Source: Rhodospirillaceae bacterium | GTDB lineage: Bacteria; Pseudomonadota; Alphaproteobacteria; DSM-16000; Inquilinaceae | DNA length: 64,000 bases | Assembly (NCBI GenBank): GCA_020638595.1 | Contig: JACKIG010000008.1 | Span: forward strand, 62,001-126,000 | Reading direction: 5' to 3' | Part shown: positions 1 through 9,715 of the stretch, in pieces | Position numbering within the stretch: the stretch's first letter is position 1 | Layout of the letters: the number at the start of each line of letters is the position of its first letter | The notes under the pieces: model-generated | Told to the model about the DNA's origin: nothing | Databases searched by the model: none | The model's input: only the letters and a program-made list of their open reading frames with translations | Position numbers and translations under genes: made by a program

Positions 1-1917
<1,917 letters not shown>

Positions 1918-1947
1918 TCGCCGACCGCGGCGCCCGGATGTGCAAGA

Positions 1948-1976
1948 AGGCACCAGGCCGGGTCAGCCTGGTGCCT
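1948..1976. terminator. Hairpin terminator between convergent uvrA and the repeat protein
   Basis: A perfect 11-bp inverted repeat (AGGCACCAGGC / GCCTGGTGCCT) with a 7-nt loop begins 31 bases after the uvrA stop. On the plus strand it is followed by a pyrimidine-rich tail (CCTTGCTCTCCTCTT) rather than a clean U tract. Its place between two converging genes fits a terminator that may serve both. Confidence 0.75.
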
Positions 1977-2047
1977 CCTTGCTCTCCTCTTCCGACAGAT
2001 AGAGACCGGTGGCCGGTCACGCCGACCCGACGTGACCGGACCGGGCT

Positions 2048-3187
2048 CTAGCGACAGTCGGGGTCCGTACCCGCCGGGCACAGCCCGGTGCCGATGCCCG
2101 GCTCGTCGCATTCCCCGTCGTTCGGCCACAGGCAGGTGGCGCCGGCATTGCCGGTGTTGCCGGGATCCTGCCCCGTCGTCGGACCTACGGCACGACCGCC
2201 GCGGCAGTCGCCACTGTCGGTACCGGCCGCACACACGCCGGTGCCGATGCCGGGCTCGTCACACTCGCCGTCGAACGCCCACTGGCAGCTATTCTCCTGA
2301 CCCGCAGGACCCGGGCCGGGGCCACCGCCACGGCAGTCCGCACTGTCGGTGCCGGCCGCACACACGCCGGTGCCGATGCCGGGCTCGTCGCATTCGCCGT
2401 CATGCGCCCACTGGCAGCTGTTGTCCTGACCCGCCGGTCCCGGACCCGGGCCGGGGCCACCACCGCGGCAGTCCGCGCTGTCGGTGCCGGCCGCACACAC
2501 GCCGGTGCCGATGCCGGGCTCGTCACACTCGCCGTCATGCGCCCACTGGCAGCTGTTGTCCTGACCCGCCGGTCCCGGACCGGGACCCGGCCTGGAGCAA
2601 TCGGCCGTGTCCGTGCCTGGCGCACAGGCACCGGTGCCGACGCCCGGATGGTCGCATTCGTTGTCGAACGCCCACTGGCAGTCGTTGCCGGCCAGGTCCT
2701 GCGCCGGCCGCAGCTGCAAGCCGCGGCAATCATTGCCGTCCGTGCCATGCTCGCAAGCGCCGGTGACGAAGCCGATATAGCGGGTGTCGTCACATTCGCC
2801 ATCATTCGCGAACTGGCAGGAATTGTTGTCGCCCCCAGCCTGTCCGCCCGGCTGGGTCGGCGGCTTGCCGCCACCGCCGGGGCCTGTCGCCTGGGACGGT
2901 CGGCAATCGGCCGTGTCGGTGCCGGCGCCACAGGCGCCCGTGCCGATCCCGGGCTCATCGCATTCGCCGTCGTTGGCCCACTGGCAGCTGTTCTGACCGA
3001 CGCCGGCGCAATCGACTTCGTCGGAGCCGGCAGGGCACGCACCGGTGCCGATGACCGGCTCATCGCATTCGCCGTCTTCGACCCAGTTGCAGGTTCCCCC
3101 CTTCTGGGCGGCAGCGGGCCAAGCGAGCCCGCCCACCAACACCAGCGCCCCCAGGGTCAGGGCTGCGCGTCGCAGCTCAAGTCTCAC
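2048..3187 (-). CDS. Secreted protein of eight tandem four-cysteine repeats
   Basis: Product of about 379 residues: a signal peptide (LELRR followed by a hydrophobic stretch ending WPAAA), then almost nothing but eight copies of a module of pattern C-x7-C-x9-C-x8-C. The core reads like NDGECDEPGIGTG, then C, then GTDTADC. The acidic spacing recalls calcium-binding, disulphide-stabilised modules such as LDL-receptor A or Lin-12/Notch repeats, but there are four cysteines, not six. Copy 3 has a longer central loop and copy 8 is one residue short. Linkers are rich in Gly, Pro and Gln. The GTG start at 3187 is chosen because a perfect AGGAGG (plus-strand CCTCCT at 3195-3200) precedes it and it leads straight into the signal peptide; an upstream in-frame start at 3268 would bury that signal. 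The same module occurs in the protease at 49.9-51.4 kb. Function unknown; an extracellular or periplasmic calcium-dependent scaffold is inference. Confidence 0.85.
   Translation of the reverse strand: MRLELRRAALTLGALVLVGGLAWPAAAQKGGTCNWVEDGECDEPVIGTGACPAGSDEVDCAGVGQNSCQWANDGECDEPGIGTGACGAGTDTADCRPSQATGPGGGGKPPTQPGGQAGGDNNSCQFANDGECDDTRYIGFVTGACEHGTDGNDCRGLQLRPAQDLAGNDCQWAFDNECDHPGVGTGACAPGTDTADCSRPGPGPGPAGQDNSCQWAHDGECDEPGIGTGVCAAGTDSADCRGGGPGPGPGPAGQDNSCQWAHDGECDEPGIGTGVCAAGTDSADCRGGGPGPGPAGQENSCQWAFDGECDEPGIGTGVCAAGTDSGDCRGGRAVGPTTGQDPGNTGNAGATCLWPNDGECDEPGIGTGLCPAGTDPDCR
2200..2580 (-). repeat. Near-identical tandem DNA repeats inside the Cys-repeat gene
   Basis: The DNA for repeats 5, 6 and 7 is almost the same base for base. 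The block starting CATGCGCCCACTGGCAGC recurs at 2401 and 2536, a period of 135 bp (45 codons), and a close copy lies 129 bp before the first. Outer repeats share the protein pattern but have diverged in DNA. This points to recent unequal exchange expanding the array. Confidence 0.8.
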
Positions 3188-3264
3188 AGTCGGTCCTCCT
3201 CGTCGTCCTTGTGTCCGAATGGGCTTGCCGTCGCTTGGGGTTGGAGTGTCGTGCAGAACGGCCG

Positions 3265-4068
3265 TCAACTGCCCGTATCGACGGCGCCCCAGTAGCTACG
3301 GTTAAGTGGATTGATCAGCATGTCGTGCTGGGATGCAAGACATTCCCTGAACGTAACAAAGCCGCCCCCCGGCAGATGTGCGCATCCCGCGAACCGGGTA
3401 TAGGCATCATCCGCCGCAGGCCCGGCCGGGCCATCGCCGACGACACGGTCCCAGAGACCGTGCCGGTCCGGCACATCGCCCAGGCGGTCATTGGGTATCG
3501 CATTGACAAGCCGGCCCAGCAGGCGTGCGGCCTCCACCGGCGCCCCGCCGTCGTCGACCAGCCGCGAACCCAGGCCGCGCAGGCTTCCCGTCACCTGCGC
3601 GATCTGCTGCGCTGCGGCGGGGTCTGCCGCCGCCCGGGCGTGGAGCGTTGCCGGAACGGCCGATACGCCGTCCCCGATAACCAGGGTGGCGCTGTCCACC
3701 CCCAGCGTCGCCAAGTCGGCGGCGGGCACTGCAAACCGCACGGCGCGATTGCCCCGCGCGGATGTCACGGCCAGCACCGATGGCGGCAGCTGCGTCGCCT
3801 CACCCCCGGGCAGGTGCCCTTCCAGCTTGACGCGGTCGGCATAACCGTCGGCCAGCACATAGGCGGTTCCCGGCCGCGGCACGCCGGCATGCTGCTGCAG
3901 GCAGAAGGCCGAAGCTTCAGCCGCGCACAGACCGTCGTCACAGAGCATCGGCAAGGGCATGCTGTTGGCGATCACGCCCAGGATCTGGGGTTCGCCGGCC
4001 TGGCCCCCCGCGGTCGAACCGACCAGCGCCGCCGCGACCAGGGCTGCCAGCCGAATGACCGTTCTCAT
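3265..4068 (-). CDS. Secreted protein of unknown function
   Basis: Product of 267 residues. It begins MRTVIRLAALVAAALVG, a clear signal peptide, followed by a soluble domain with a few cysteines (CDDGLC, FCLQQH, FAGCAHL, FRECLA). The ATG at 4068 follows GGGAGG at proper spacing. I recognise no catalytic motif or family. It lies 77 bp upstream of the Cys-repeat gene on the same strand, so the two may be co-transcribed and exported together; that pairing is inference. It is divergent from trmFO, leaving about 165 bp for two promoters. Confidence 0.7.
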   Translation of the reverse strand: MRTVIRLAALVAAALVGSTAGGQAGEPQILGVIANSMPLPMLCDDGLCAAEASAFCLQQHAGVPRPGTAYVLADGYADRVKLEGHLPGGEATQLPPSVLAVTSARGNRAVRFAVPAADLATLGVDSATLVIGDGVSAVPATLHARAAADPAAAQQIAQVTGSLRGLGSRLVDDGGAPVEAARLLGRLVNAIPNDRLGDVPDRHGLWDRVVGDGPAGPAADDAYTRFAGCAHLPGGGFVTFRECLASQHDMLINPLNRSYWGAVDTGS

Positions 4069-4233
4069 CGCGCCTCCCCAAAGTCGGTCTATCGGCCCGT
4101 TATCGTTCCCCGCAGTGTGCCACAGCGGCCCAGGGGGTGCATGGGGAATGATGGCCCAAGCATTGCGGCGGGTTAAGGGCAAGCTTATGTCTTCGGATTC
4201 CAGCCGCATGGCATTTCGTGACTTCCGGACCCG

Positions 4234-5607
4234 ATGATGACGGCCAGCAACGACATCAAGCAGGTGCATGTCATCGGTGCCGGGCTTGCCGGCAGCGAGG
4301 CGGCGTGGCAGATCGCCCAGGCCGGCGTGCCGGTCGTTCTGCACGAAATGCGCCCCCTGCGGCCGACGGAAGCCCATCACACCGACCGCTGTGCGGAGCT
4401 TGTCTGCTCGAATTCCTTCCGCTCCGACGATCCCGACTACAATGCGGTCGGGCTGCTGCACGAAGAGATGCGCCGCGCCGGGTCGCTGATCCTGCGTGCG
4501 GCCGACGCGCACAAGCTGCCGGCCGGCGGAGCCCTGGCGGTCGACCGCGACCAATTCGCCGCGGCCGTGACCCAGGCCCTGGCTGCCCACCCCCTGATCG
4601 CCCTTGAGCGCGGTGAGATCGCCGGCCTGCCGCCCGAAGCGTGGGACAACGTCGTGGTCGCCACCGGCCCCCTCACCTCGCCCGCGCTGGCCGATGCGAT
4701 CCGCGGGCTGACGGGGGAGGACGCGCTGGCCTTCTTCGATGCCATCGCACCGATCGTCTACCGTGAGAGCATCGACTTCACCAAGGCGTGGTTCCAGTCG
4801 CGCTACGACAAGGTCGGTCCCGGCGGGACGGGCAAGGACTACATCAACTGTCCCCTAGACGAGGCCACCTATGGCGCCTTCATCGATGCCCTCCTGGCCG
4901 CGCCCAAGACCGAATTCAAGGACTGGGAGACCTCGACGCCCTATTTCGAAGGCTGCCTGCCGATCGAGGTGATGGCCGCACGCGGCATCGACACCCTGCG
5001 TTTCGGGCCGATGAAGCCCGTGGGCCTGACGGACCCCAACACCGGCCGGCGCGCCCATGCCGTCGTGCAGCTGCGCCAGGACAACGCCCTCGGCACGCTC
5101 TACAACCTCGTCGGTTTCCAGACGAAGCTGAAGCATGCCGAACAGGTCCGGGTCTTCCGCATGATCCCGGGGCTGGAGCAGGCGGAATTCGCACGCCTGG
5201 GCGGACTGCATCGCAACACCTTCCTCAACAGCCCGCGCCTGCTGGATGCCGGCCTGCGCCTGAAGGCCATGCCGCGCCTGCGCTTCGCCGGCCAGGTGAC
5301 AGGTGTCGAGGGCTATGTCGAAAGTGCCGCCATCGGCTTGTTGGCCGGCCGCTTCGCCGCGGCGGAACGGCTGGGCACGACCGCGATGCCGCCGCCGCCG
5401 ACCACCGCCCTGGGGGCACTGCTGGCCCATATCACCGGCGGCGCGGATGCCGAGTCGTTCCAGCCGATGAACGTGAATTTCGGGCTGTTTCCGCCCCCGG
5501 TGGCCGGCCCCGGCAAGCCCCCCAAGGGGCGGGAACGCAAACGGCTCTACACCGCCCGCGCGCTTGACGACCTCGGCCGCTGGCTGGGGGTGCCGGCGAC
5601 GGGCTGA
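4234..5607 (+). CDS. trmFO: TrmFO, folate/FAD-dependent tRNA (uracil-54-C5)-methyltransferase
   Basis: Makes ribothymidine at tRNA position 54 using methylenetetrahydrofolate as carbon donor and FADH2 as reductant, in contrast to SAM-dependent TrmA. The 457-residue length is typical. The N-terminus has the FAD Rossmann motif GAGLAGSEAA (about residues 15-24), then HEMRP and TEAHHTD. Both catalytic cysteines of the family are visible: one in LVCSNSFRSD near residue 58 and one in FEGCLPIEVMA near residue 240. The gene starts ATGATG, either of which could be used. It converges on the next gene with only two bases between the stops. Confidence 0.96.
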   Translation: MMTASNDIKQVHVIGAGLAGSEAAWQIAQAGVPVVLHEMRPLRPTEAHHTDRCAELVCSNSFRSDDPDYNAVGLLHEEMRRAGSLILRAADAHKLPAGGALAVDRDQFAAAVTQALAAHPLIALERGEIAGLPPEAWDNVVVATGPLTSPALADAIRGLTGEDALAFFDAIAPIVYRESIDFTKAWFQSRYDKVGPGGTGKDYINCPLDEATYGAFIDALLAAPKTEFKDWETSTPYFEGCLPIEVMAARGIDTLRFGPMKPVGLTDPNTGRRAHAVVQLRQDNALGTLYNLVGFQTKLKHAEQVRVFRMIPGLEQAEFARLGGLHRNTFLNSPRLLDAGLRLKAMPRLRFAGQVTGVEGYVESAAIGLLAGRFAAAERLGTTAMPPPPTTALGALLAHITGGADAESFQPMNVNFGLFPPPVAGPGKPPKGRERKRLYTARALDDLGRWLGVPATG

Positions 5608-5609
5608 AG

Positions 5610-6461
5610 TCAGTAGCGGCCGCGCAGAACCGACCACAGCAGCCGCAATCCGGGCATCGCGTCGCTGCCCGTCGGGCGGCGAAACACGTCGTACCCGGCG
5701 CGGCGCAGGCGGTTCAGATGCGCGTCGACGATGACCGCCGCCCGCAGCGGGGCCCTCGCCTGCGCCGGTATCGACCGGTGCAGCGCGCGCGCCGCCGCCA
5801 GGTGCCGGCGTGCCCGGTCGGCAATCGCCTCGACAACCCCGGCGACACGGCCGGCCGCGCCGGTCGCGATGACGTCGCCCGCGGCGATCCCCGCCGTTTG
5901 CAGAAGCTGTGCGGGCAGCAGGACGCGACGCTGCCGGGCATGGTGGGGCACTGCCCGCAGCAGCCCGGTCAGCGCCCAGGCCGTGCCGATATGCACAGCC
6001 GCCTCGGCCGGTGCGCCGCCCTCCCCCTCGCCGACTGACTGCAAGGCAAGCCGAATCACCGGAACCGCCGTCGCTGCGGCGTAGGACTCAAGCTCCGCCA
6101 GGGTGTCGAACGGGCCGTCGTCCAGATCGCGCTCACGCGCGTCGATCAGGCGGTCGAAATGATCGCGGCTGAGCGCGTGGCGCCGCACCGCGTCGCCCAG
6201 CGGGCCCACCACCTCGTGACGGCGTTGCCTGCCCTCGTAGATCTCCCCGATCGCCTCGCGCCACCATTGCAGCCGGATCTGCCCCAGGACCGGCTCGCTG
6301 ACCAGTTCGCGCACGCGGGCGATCTCGAAATTGAAGGCGATGACGGCGAACTGCGCCTCCCGCGCCTCCGGCGGCGCAAGCAGGGCAACGCGATAGCGGT
6401 CGCGGTCATGGTGCCGGGCCAGCCGGCCGCAGGGCGACAGGCGATCGATGGCTTGGGTCAT
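5610..6461 (-). CDS. Squalene/phytoene synthase-fold protein, NDUFAF6-like
   Basis: A 283-residue protein of the squalene/phytoene synthase superfamily. It keeps the LQWWREAIGEIYEG region, but where active synthases have the second Asp-rich motif it reads LTGLLRAVPHHARQRRVLLP, with no aspartates. This is the pattern of the NDUFAF6 (C8orf38) branch, whose mitochondrial members help assemble respiratory complex I, rather than a terpenoid synthase. Context supports this: the Mth938/NDUFAF3-like gene and secDF lie just upstream on the same strand. It starts 37 bases downstream of the radical SAM stop. The ATG at 6461 is chosen over longer Arg-rich extensions. Confidence 0.8.
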   Translation of the reverse strand: MTQAIDRLSPCGRLARHHDRDRYRVALLAPPEAREAQFAVIAFNFEIARVRELVSEPVLGQIRLQWWREAIGEIYEGRQRRHEVVGPLGDAVRRHALSRDHFDRLIDARERDLDDGPFDTLAELESYAAATAVPVIRLALQSVGEGEGGAPAEAAVHIGTAWALTGLLRAVPHHARQRRVLLPAQLLQTAGIAAGDVIATGAAGRVAGVVEAIADRARRHLAAARALHRSIPAQARAPLRAAVIVDAHLNRLRRAGYDVFRRPTGSDAMPGLRLLWSVLRGRY

Positions 6462-6498
6462 GGCCGACGCGGGCGGGACCGGATGACGGTGGTGCCGG

Positions 6499-8247
6499 CT
6501 ACTCCGCCGCGACCGCCGCCGTCGGCTTCGCCGGCTTGGCGGATTGCAGCATCTCCATCGTCTCCTCGTCGTCGTCACTCACCGGCGTGAGCGCGAGATC
6601 GGTGTATCCCGCCTGTTCGCGCTGGACCTGTTTGCGGATGCGGTTCAGCCGCCACGCATACAGGGCAAGCCCGCCATAGGTTGTCACCATCTCCCAGACA
6701 CGGCGGGGGTAGAAGACCAGGGGGCTTTCGATCGGCAGACCCGATCGCCGCGACCGCCGCACCTTGCGGCGGAAATTGCCGGCCTGCAGCGGATGAACGC
6801 GTTCGAACTTGAAGAAGCCATGGAACTGCAGCACGTGCTGCATCAGGCGTACGGGCTTGATCCCGCTGGCCCTGGCCCGGCGCATCAGGGTCTTCACGTG
6901 GTCGTCGGAATAGTACAGCGACCAGGCGCGGTTGTAGATGTCCTGCCATTCCTGGGGGCCCATCTTGGCGTGGCCGGTCAGGACATGCTCCAGGTCATAC
7001 TTGTTCATGTCAGGGTCCATCCAGACCCCGTCCCGGTGGAGCTTCTGGTGGTCTTCCGAGCCCGGCAGCGGCGTCAGCACGAAAAACTCCAGCAGGTCGA
7101 TCGGCAGTTCCCGCTGGATGACGCGGATGTCGCGTTCGATCGAGGCTGGCGTATCGGCCGGAAAACCCAGGATGTAGCCGGCATAGGTGATGACCTTTTC
7201 CGCCCGCCAGGCCTGGAGCATCCGGCGGTATTCCTTGATGCGGTTCTGTCGCTTCTTCACCGCCATCAGGTTTTCCGGATTGACGTTCTCAAGCCCGATG
7301 AACACACGCGTACACCCGGCCCGCTTCGCCTTGGCGATGAAGTTCGGGATGCGGTGACACAGCGTGTCGACCTGGATGATGAACTGGAGGCTGAGCTTCT
7401 CCTCCTCGCGCATGTGGATCAGGCGGTCGAAGATCGGCTCCCAATTGCGGTTGCGGGCGAAGTTGTCGTCGGTGATGAAAAACCGGGTCACGCCCTGGGC
7501 CAGCATGTCGCGGACCAGGCGCTCGACGTCGTCGGCGTCGCGCCAGCGCGACTTGCGGCCCTGGACGTTGATGATGGTGCAGAAGCTGCACTGGAACGGA
7601 CAGCCGCGCCCGGCGTCGAACGCCCCGATGCACTGGATGTAGCGTTCCACGATCCGGTTGGGCAGGAAGGGCGTGACCGCCTGCTGAAGGCCCGGCAAGT
7701 CGTTCATGTAGTTGTAGACGCCCGAGCTGCGGCGGTGCCAGACGTCGCTCAGGAACGGCGCGAACCGCCCTTCGGCCTCTCCGGCGAACAGGGTGATCCC
7801 CAGATCCACCGCCTCCTGCAAGTCCGGCGGCAGTTCAGCAAGCATGGACAGGCAGCCACTGACGTGGAACCCGCCGATGGCCACTTCGATCCCCTCGGCA
7901 CGCAGCCGGCGCGCCAGATCCATGGCGCGCGGGAACTGGTTCGACTGAACGCCGACCAGGCAGACCACGCCACCCGGCGCCCCGTCACCGGCCGACTGCG
8001 CAGCCTCGCAGATCCGGCGCACGATGTCGGCCAGCGGGATGATCGTGTTGGTTTCGTCATAGCCGTCGACGGCGATCTCGACATCCGGTCCCAGGGCCTT
8101 GTCGGCGGCCGCCTGCAAGGCGATACCGTAAAGGCACGCCAGGGAATTGGACGGTATCCAGGCCTTCTGCCATTGGATGACGTAGCCGTCGTCGTCGTAG
8201 TGCGAGGGCTTGATCAGCTCGACATGAAACTTGCGTGCTGTCGCCAC
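6499..8247 (-). CDS. Radical SAM protein with N-terminal cobalamin-binding-like domain
   Basis: 582 residues. The first 180 or so form a Rossmann-like region (VGVQSNQFPRAMDLARRL, then EVAIGGFHVSG) in the position of a B12-binding domain. The radical SAM cluster motif follows at GCPFQCSFCTI (CxxxCxxC), with the downstream family features FITDDNF, GLENVNPENL and LGFPADT. The C-terminus is basic and acidic in turn, with no extra Fe-S motif seen. The GTG start at 8247 follows GGGAGCGGCAA. The substrate cannot be read from sequence. It sits between two complex I assembly-factor homologues, so a role in lipid or respiratory-complex maturation is possible but unproven. Confidence 0.85.
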   Translation of the reverse strand: MATARKFHVELIKPSHYDDDGYVIQWQKAWIPSNSLACLYGIALQAAADKALGPDVEIAVDGYDETNTIIPLADIVRRICEAAQSAGDGAPGGVVCLVGVQSNQFPRAMDLARRLRAEGIEVAIGGFHVSGCLSMLAELPPDLQEAVDLGITLFAGEAEGRFAPFLSDVWHRRSSGVYNYMNDLPGLQQAVTPFLPNRIVERYIQCIGAFDAGRGCPFQCSFCTIINVQGRKSRWRDADDVERLVRDMLAQGVTRFFITDDNFARNRNWEPIFDRLIHMREEEKLSLQFIIQVDTLCHRIPNFIAKAKRAGCTRVFIGLENVNPENLMAVKKRQNRIKEYRRMLQAWRAEKVITYAGYILGFPADTPASIERDIRVIQRELPIDLLEFFVLTPLPGSEDHQKLHRDGVWMDPDMNKYDLEHVLTGHAKMGPQEWQDIYNRAWSLYYSDDHVKTLMRRARASGIKPVRLMQHVLQFHGFFKFERVHPLQAGNFRRKVRRSRRSGLPIESPLVFYPRRVWEMVTTYGGLALYAWRLNRIRKQVQREQAGYTDLALTPVSDDDEETMEMLQSAKPAKPTAAVAAE

Positions 8248-8337
8248 TTGCCGCTCCCGAAATAATCCCGCGCGCTCAATCCCCCGCGGCCGCTACCAAT
8301 TCATCAACACCCGACACTATACGATCGCCGGGCCGGC

Positions 8338-8712
8338 TTAAAGTGCGATCAAAGCTGCCGCCACCCGCCGATTCTCAGAGATCAGGACATTGAAGGTCCG
8401 GCAGGCCGCGGGCGTGCCCATCAGGTCGACGGTCAATCCGCGCCCCCGCAGCATCTGCCGCAGCCCGGCGGGCAGCAGCGCCATCCGTTCGCCGCAGCCG
8501 ATCAGCAGCATGTCGACCGGCGGCATGACATCGCAGGCCGGCGCCAGGTTCTCCGCGGTGATGTCGCCGACGGCCGCGACCTCCCAGCGCAGGGTCGCAT
8601 CGGGCAGCAGCAGCAGGGATCCGGCCAGCCGCTCCCCGCCGACCCGGAACCCCCCGGGCACATAGGCGTCGATGGTCCGCCCGGCGGGCCGCAGGGTCGA
8701 GCTCAGCTCCAT
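8338..8712 (-). CDS. Mth938/DUF498 domain protein, NDUFAF3-like
   Basis: 124 residues starting MELSSTLRPAG, preceded by GAAGGA. It has the small Mth938-like fold pattern: IDAYVPGGFRVGGERLAG, then DMLLIGCGERMALLP, then GLTVDLMGTPAACRTFNVL. The human member NDUFAF3 is a complex I assembly factor, and its alphaproteobacterial relatives are commonly adjacent to secF, as here (11 bp between the secF stop and this start). It is likely translated in the same operon as yajC-secD-secF. A role in NADH dehydrogenase assembly is by homology only. Confidence 0.85.
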   Translation of the reverse strand: MELSSTLRPAGRTIDAYVPGGFRVGGERLAGSLLLLPDATLRWEVAAVGDITAENLAPACDVMPPVDMLLIGCGERMALLPAGLRQMLRGRGLTVDLMGTPAACRTFNVLISENRRVAAALIAL

Positions 8713-8723
8713 GAAACGGTCCT

Positions 8724-9695
8724 TCAGCCGGCGTCGGCCGCCGCCGTGCCCGCCCGGTCCTTGCCGGCATGGCCGGGATCCGCCTTCGGCGCCCGCTTCG
8801 CCGACGGCCGGTTCAGGTCCAGCGACAGCAGCAGCGGCACAGCCACGAAGATCGACGAATAGGTGCCGATAAGGATGCCCCACATCATGGCGAAGGCGAA
8901 GTCGCGGATGACCGCACCCCCGAAGATGTACAGCGCCAGAACTGCCAGCAGGGTGGTGAAGCTGGTGAGGATCGTTCGCGACAGCGTTTCGTTCAGGCTG
9001 CGGTTCAACACCTCGATCAGCGTCGCCCGCCGATAGCGGCGAAGGTTCTCGCGCACCCGGTCGAAGACGACGACGGTGTCGTTGATGGAATAGCCGGCGA
9101 TGGTCAGCAGCGCGGCCACCGTCGACAGGTTGAACTCGTGCTGGATGACGGAGAACAGTCCCACCGTCGAGATGACGTCATGGACCAGCGCCACCACCGC
9201 GCAGAGCCCGAACTGCCATTCGAAGCGGAACCACACATAGATCAGGATGCCCGCCATCGCGAGAACCACGGCCAGCGTACCGGCCTCGATCAGTTCCTCG
9301 CCCACGGTCGGCCCGACGAATTCGGTGCGCCGGTAATCCACCCCCTCGCCCAGCACGGCCTGCACGGCCTGGATGGCCGCCGCCTGGCTGGCTTCATCGC
9401 CCTCCTGGCGCTGAATGCGGATCAGCACGTCGTTGGGGCCGCCGAATTCCTGCAACGTGATCTCGCCCAGGCCCAGCGTCCCCAGTTCGGCCCGCATGCC
9501 CGCAACGTCGGCCGGTCCGTCGGTCTCGATCTCGATCAGGATGCCGCCGCGGAAGTCGATGCCGAAATTCAGCCCCTCGACCGCCAGCGCCGCCAGCGAC
9601 CCCATCAGCAGCAATGCGGAGAAGACATAGGCAATGCGCCGCGCGCCGAGGAAGTTCACCTTCAGGCTGGCAGGAACGAAATGGATCGGTCGCAT
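8724..9695 (-). CDS. secF: Protein translocase subunit SecF
   Basis: 323-residue inner-membrane subunit that works with SecD to use the proton-motive force for late steps of Sec export. It has one N-terminal membrane helix, the family motif GIDFRGGILIEI, a periplasmic P4-type domain, and five C-terminal helices with the conserved stretch SINDTVVVFDRVRENLR. It lies 20 bp downstream of secD and has an ordinary ATG start. Confidence 0.97.
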   Translation of the reverse strand: MRPIHFVPASLKVNFLGARRIAYVFSALLLMGSLAALAVEGLNFGIDFRGGILIEIETDGPADVAGMRAELGTLGLGEITLQEFGGPNDVLIRIQRQEGDEASQAAAIQAVQAVLGEGVDYRRTEFVGPTVGEELIEAGTLAVVLAMAGILIYVWFRFEWQFGLCAVVALVHDVISTVGLFSVIQHEFNLSTVAALLTIAGYSINDTVVVFDRVRENLRRYRRATLIEVLNRSLNETLSRTILTSFTTLLAVLALYIFGGAVIRDFAFAMMWGILIGTYSSIFVAVPLLLSLDLNRPSAKRAPKADPGHAGKDRAGTAAADAG

Positions 9696-9715
9696 TCGGA
9701 TAGGGTCCTACGTCC

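Noticed and set aside
2048..3187. The Cys-rich tandem repeats as a CRISPR-like or non-coding repeat array
   Set aside because: The repeats keep one reading frame with a signal peptide and conserved cysteines, and differ at third positions as expected for coding DNA.
5610..6461. Reading the squalene/phytoene synthase-like gene as a carotenoid or hopanoid enzyme
   Set aside because: The second Asp-rich motif is missing and the neighbours are secDF and an NDUFAF3-like gene, not terpenoid genes.
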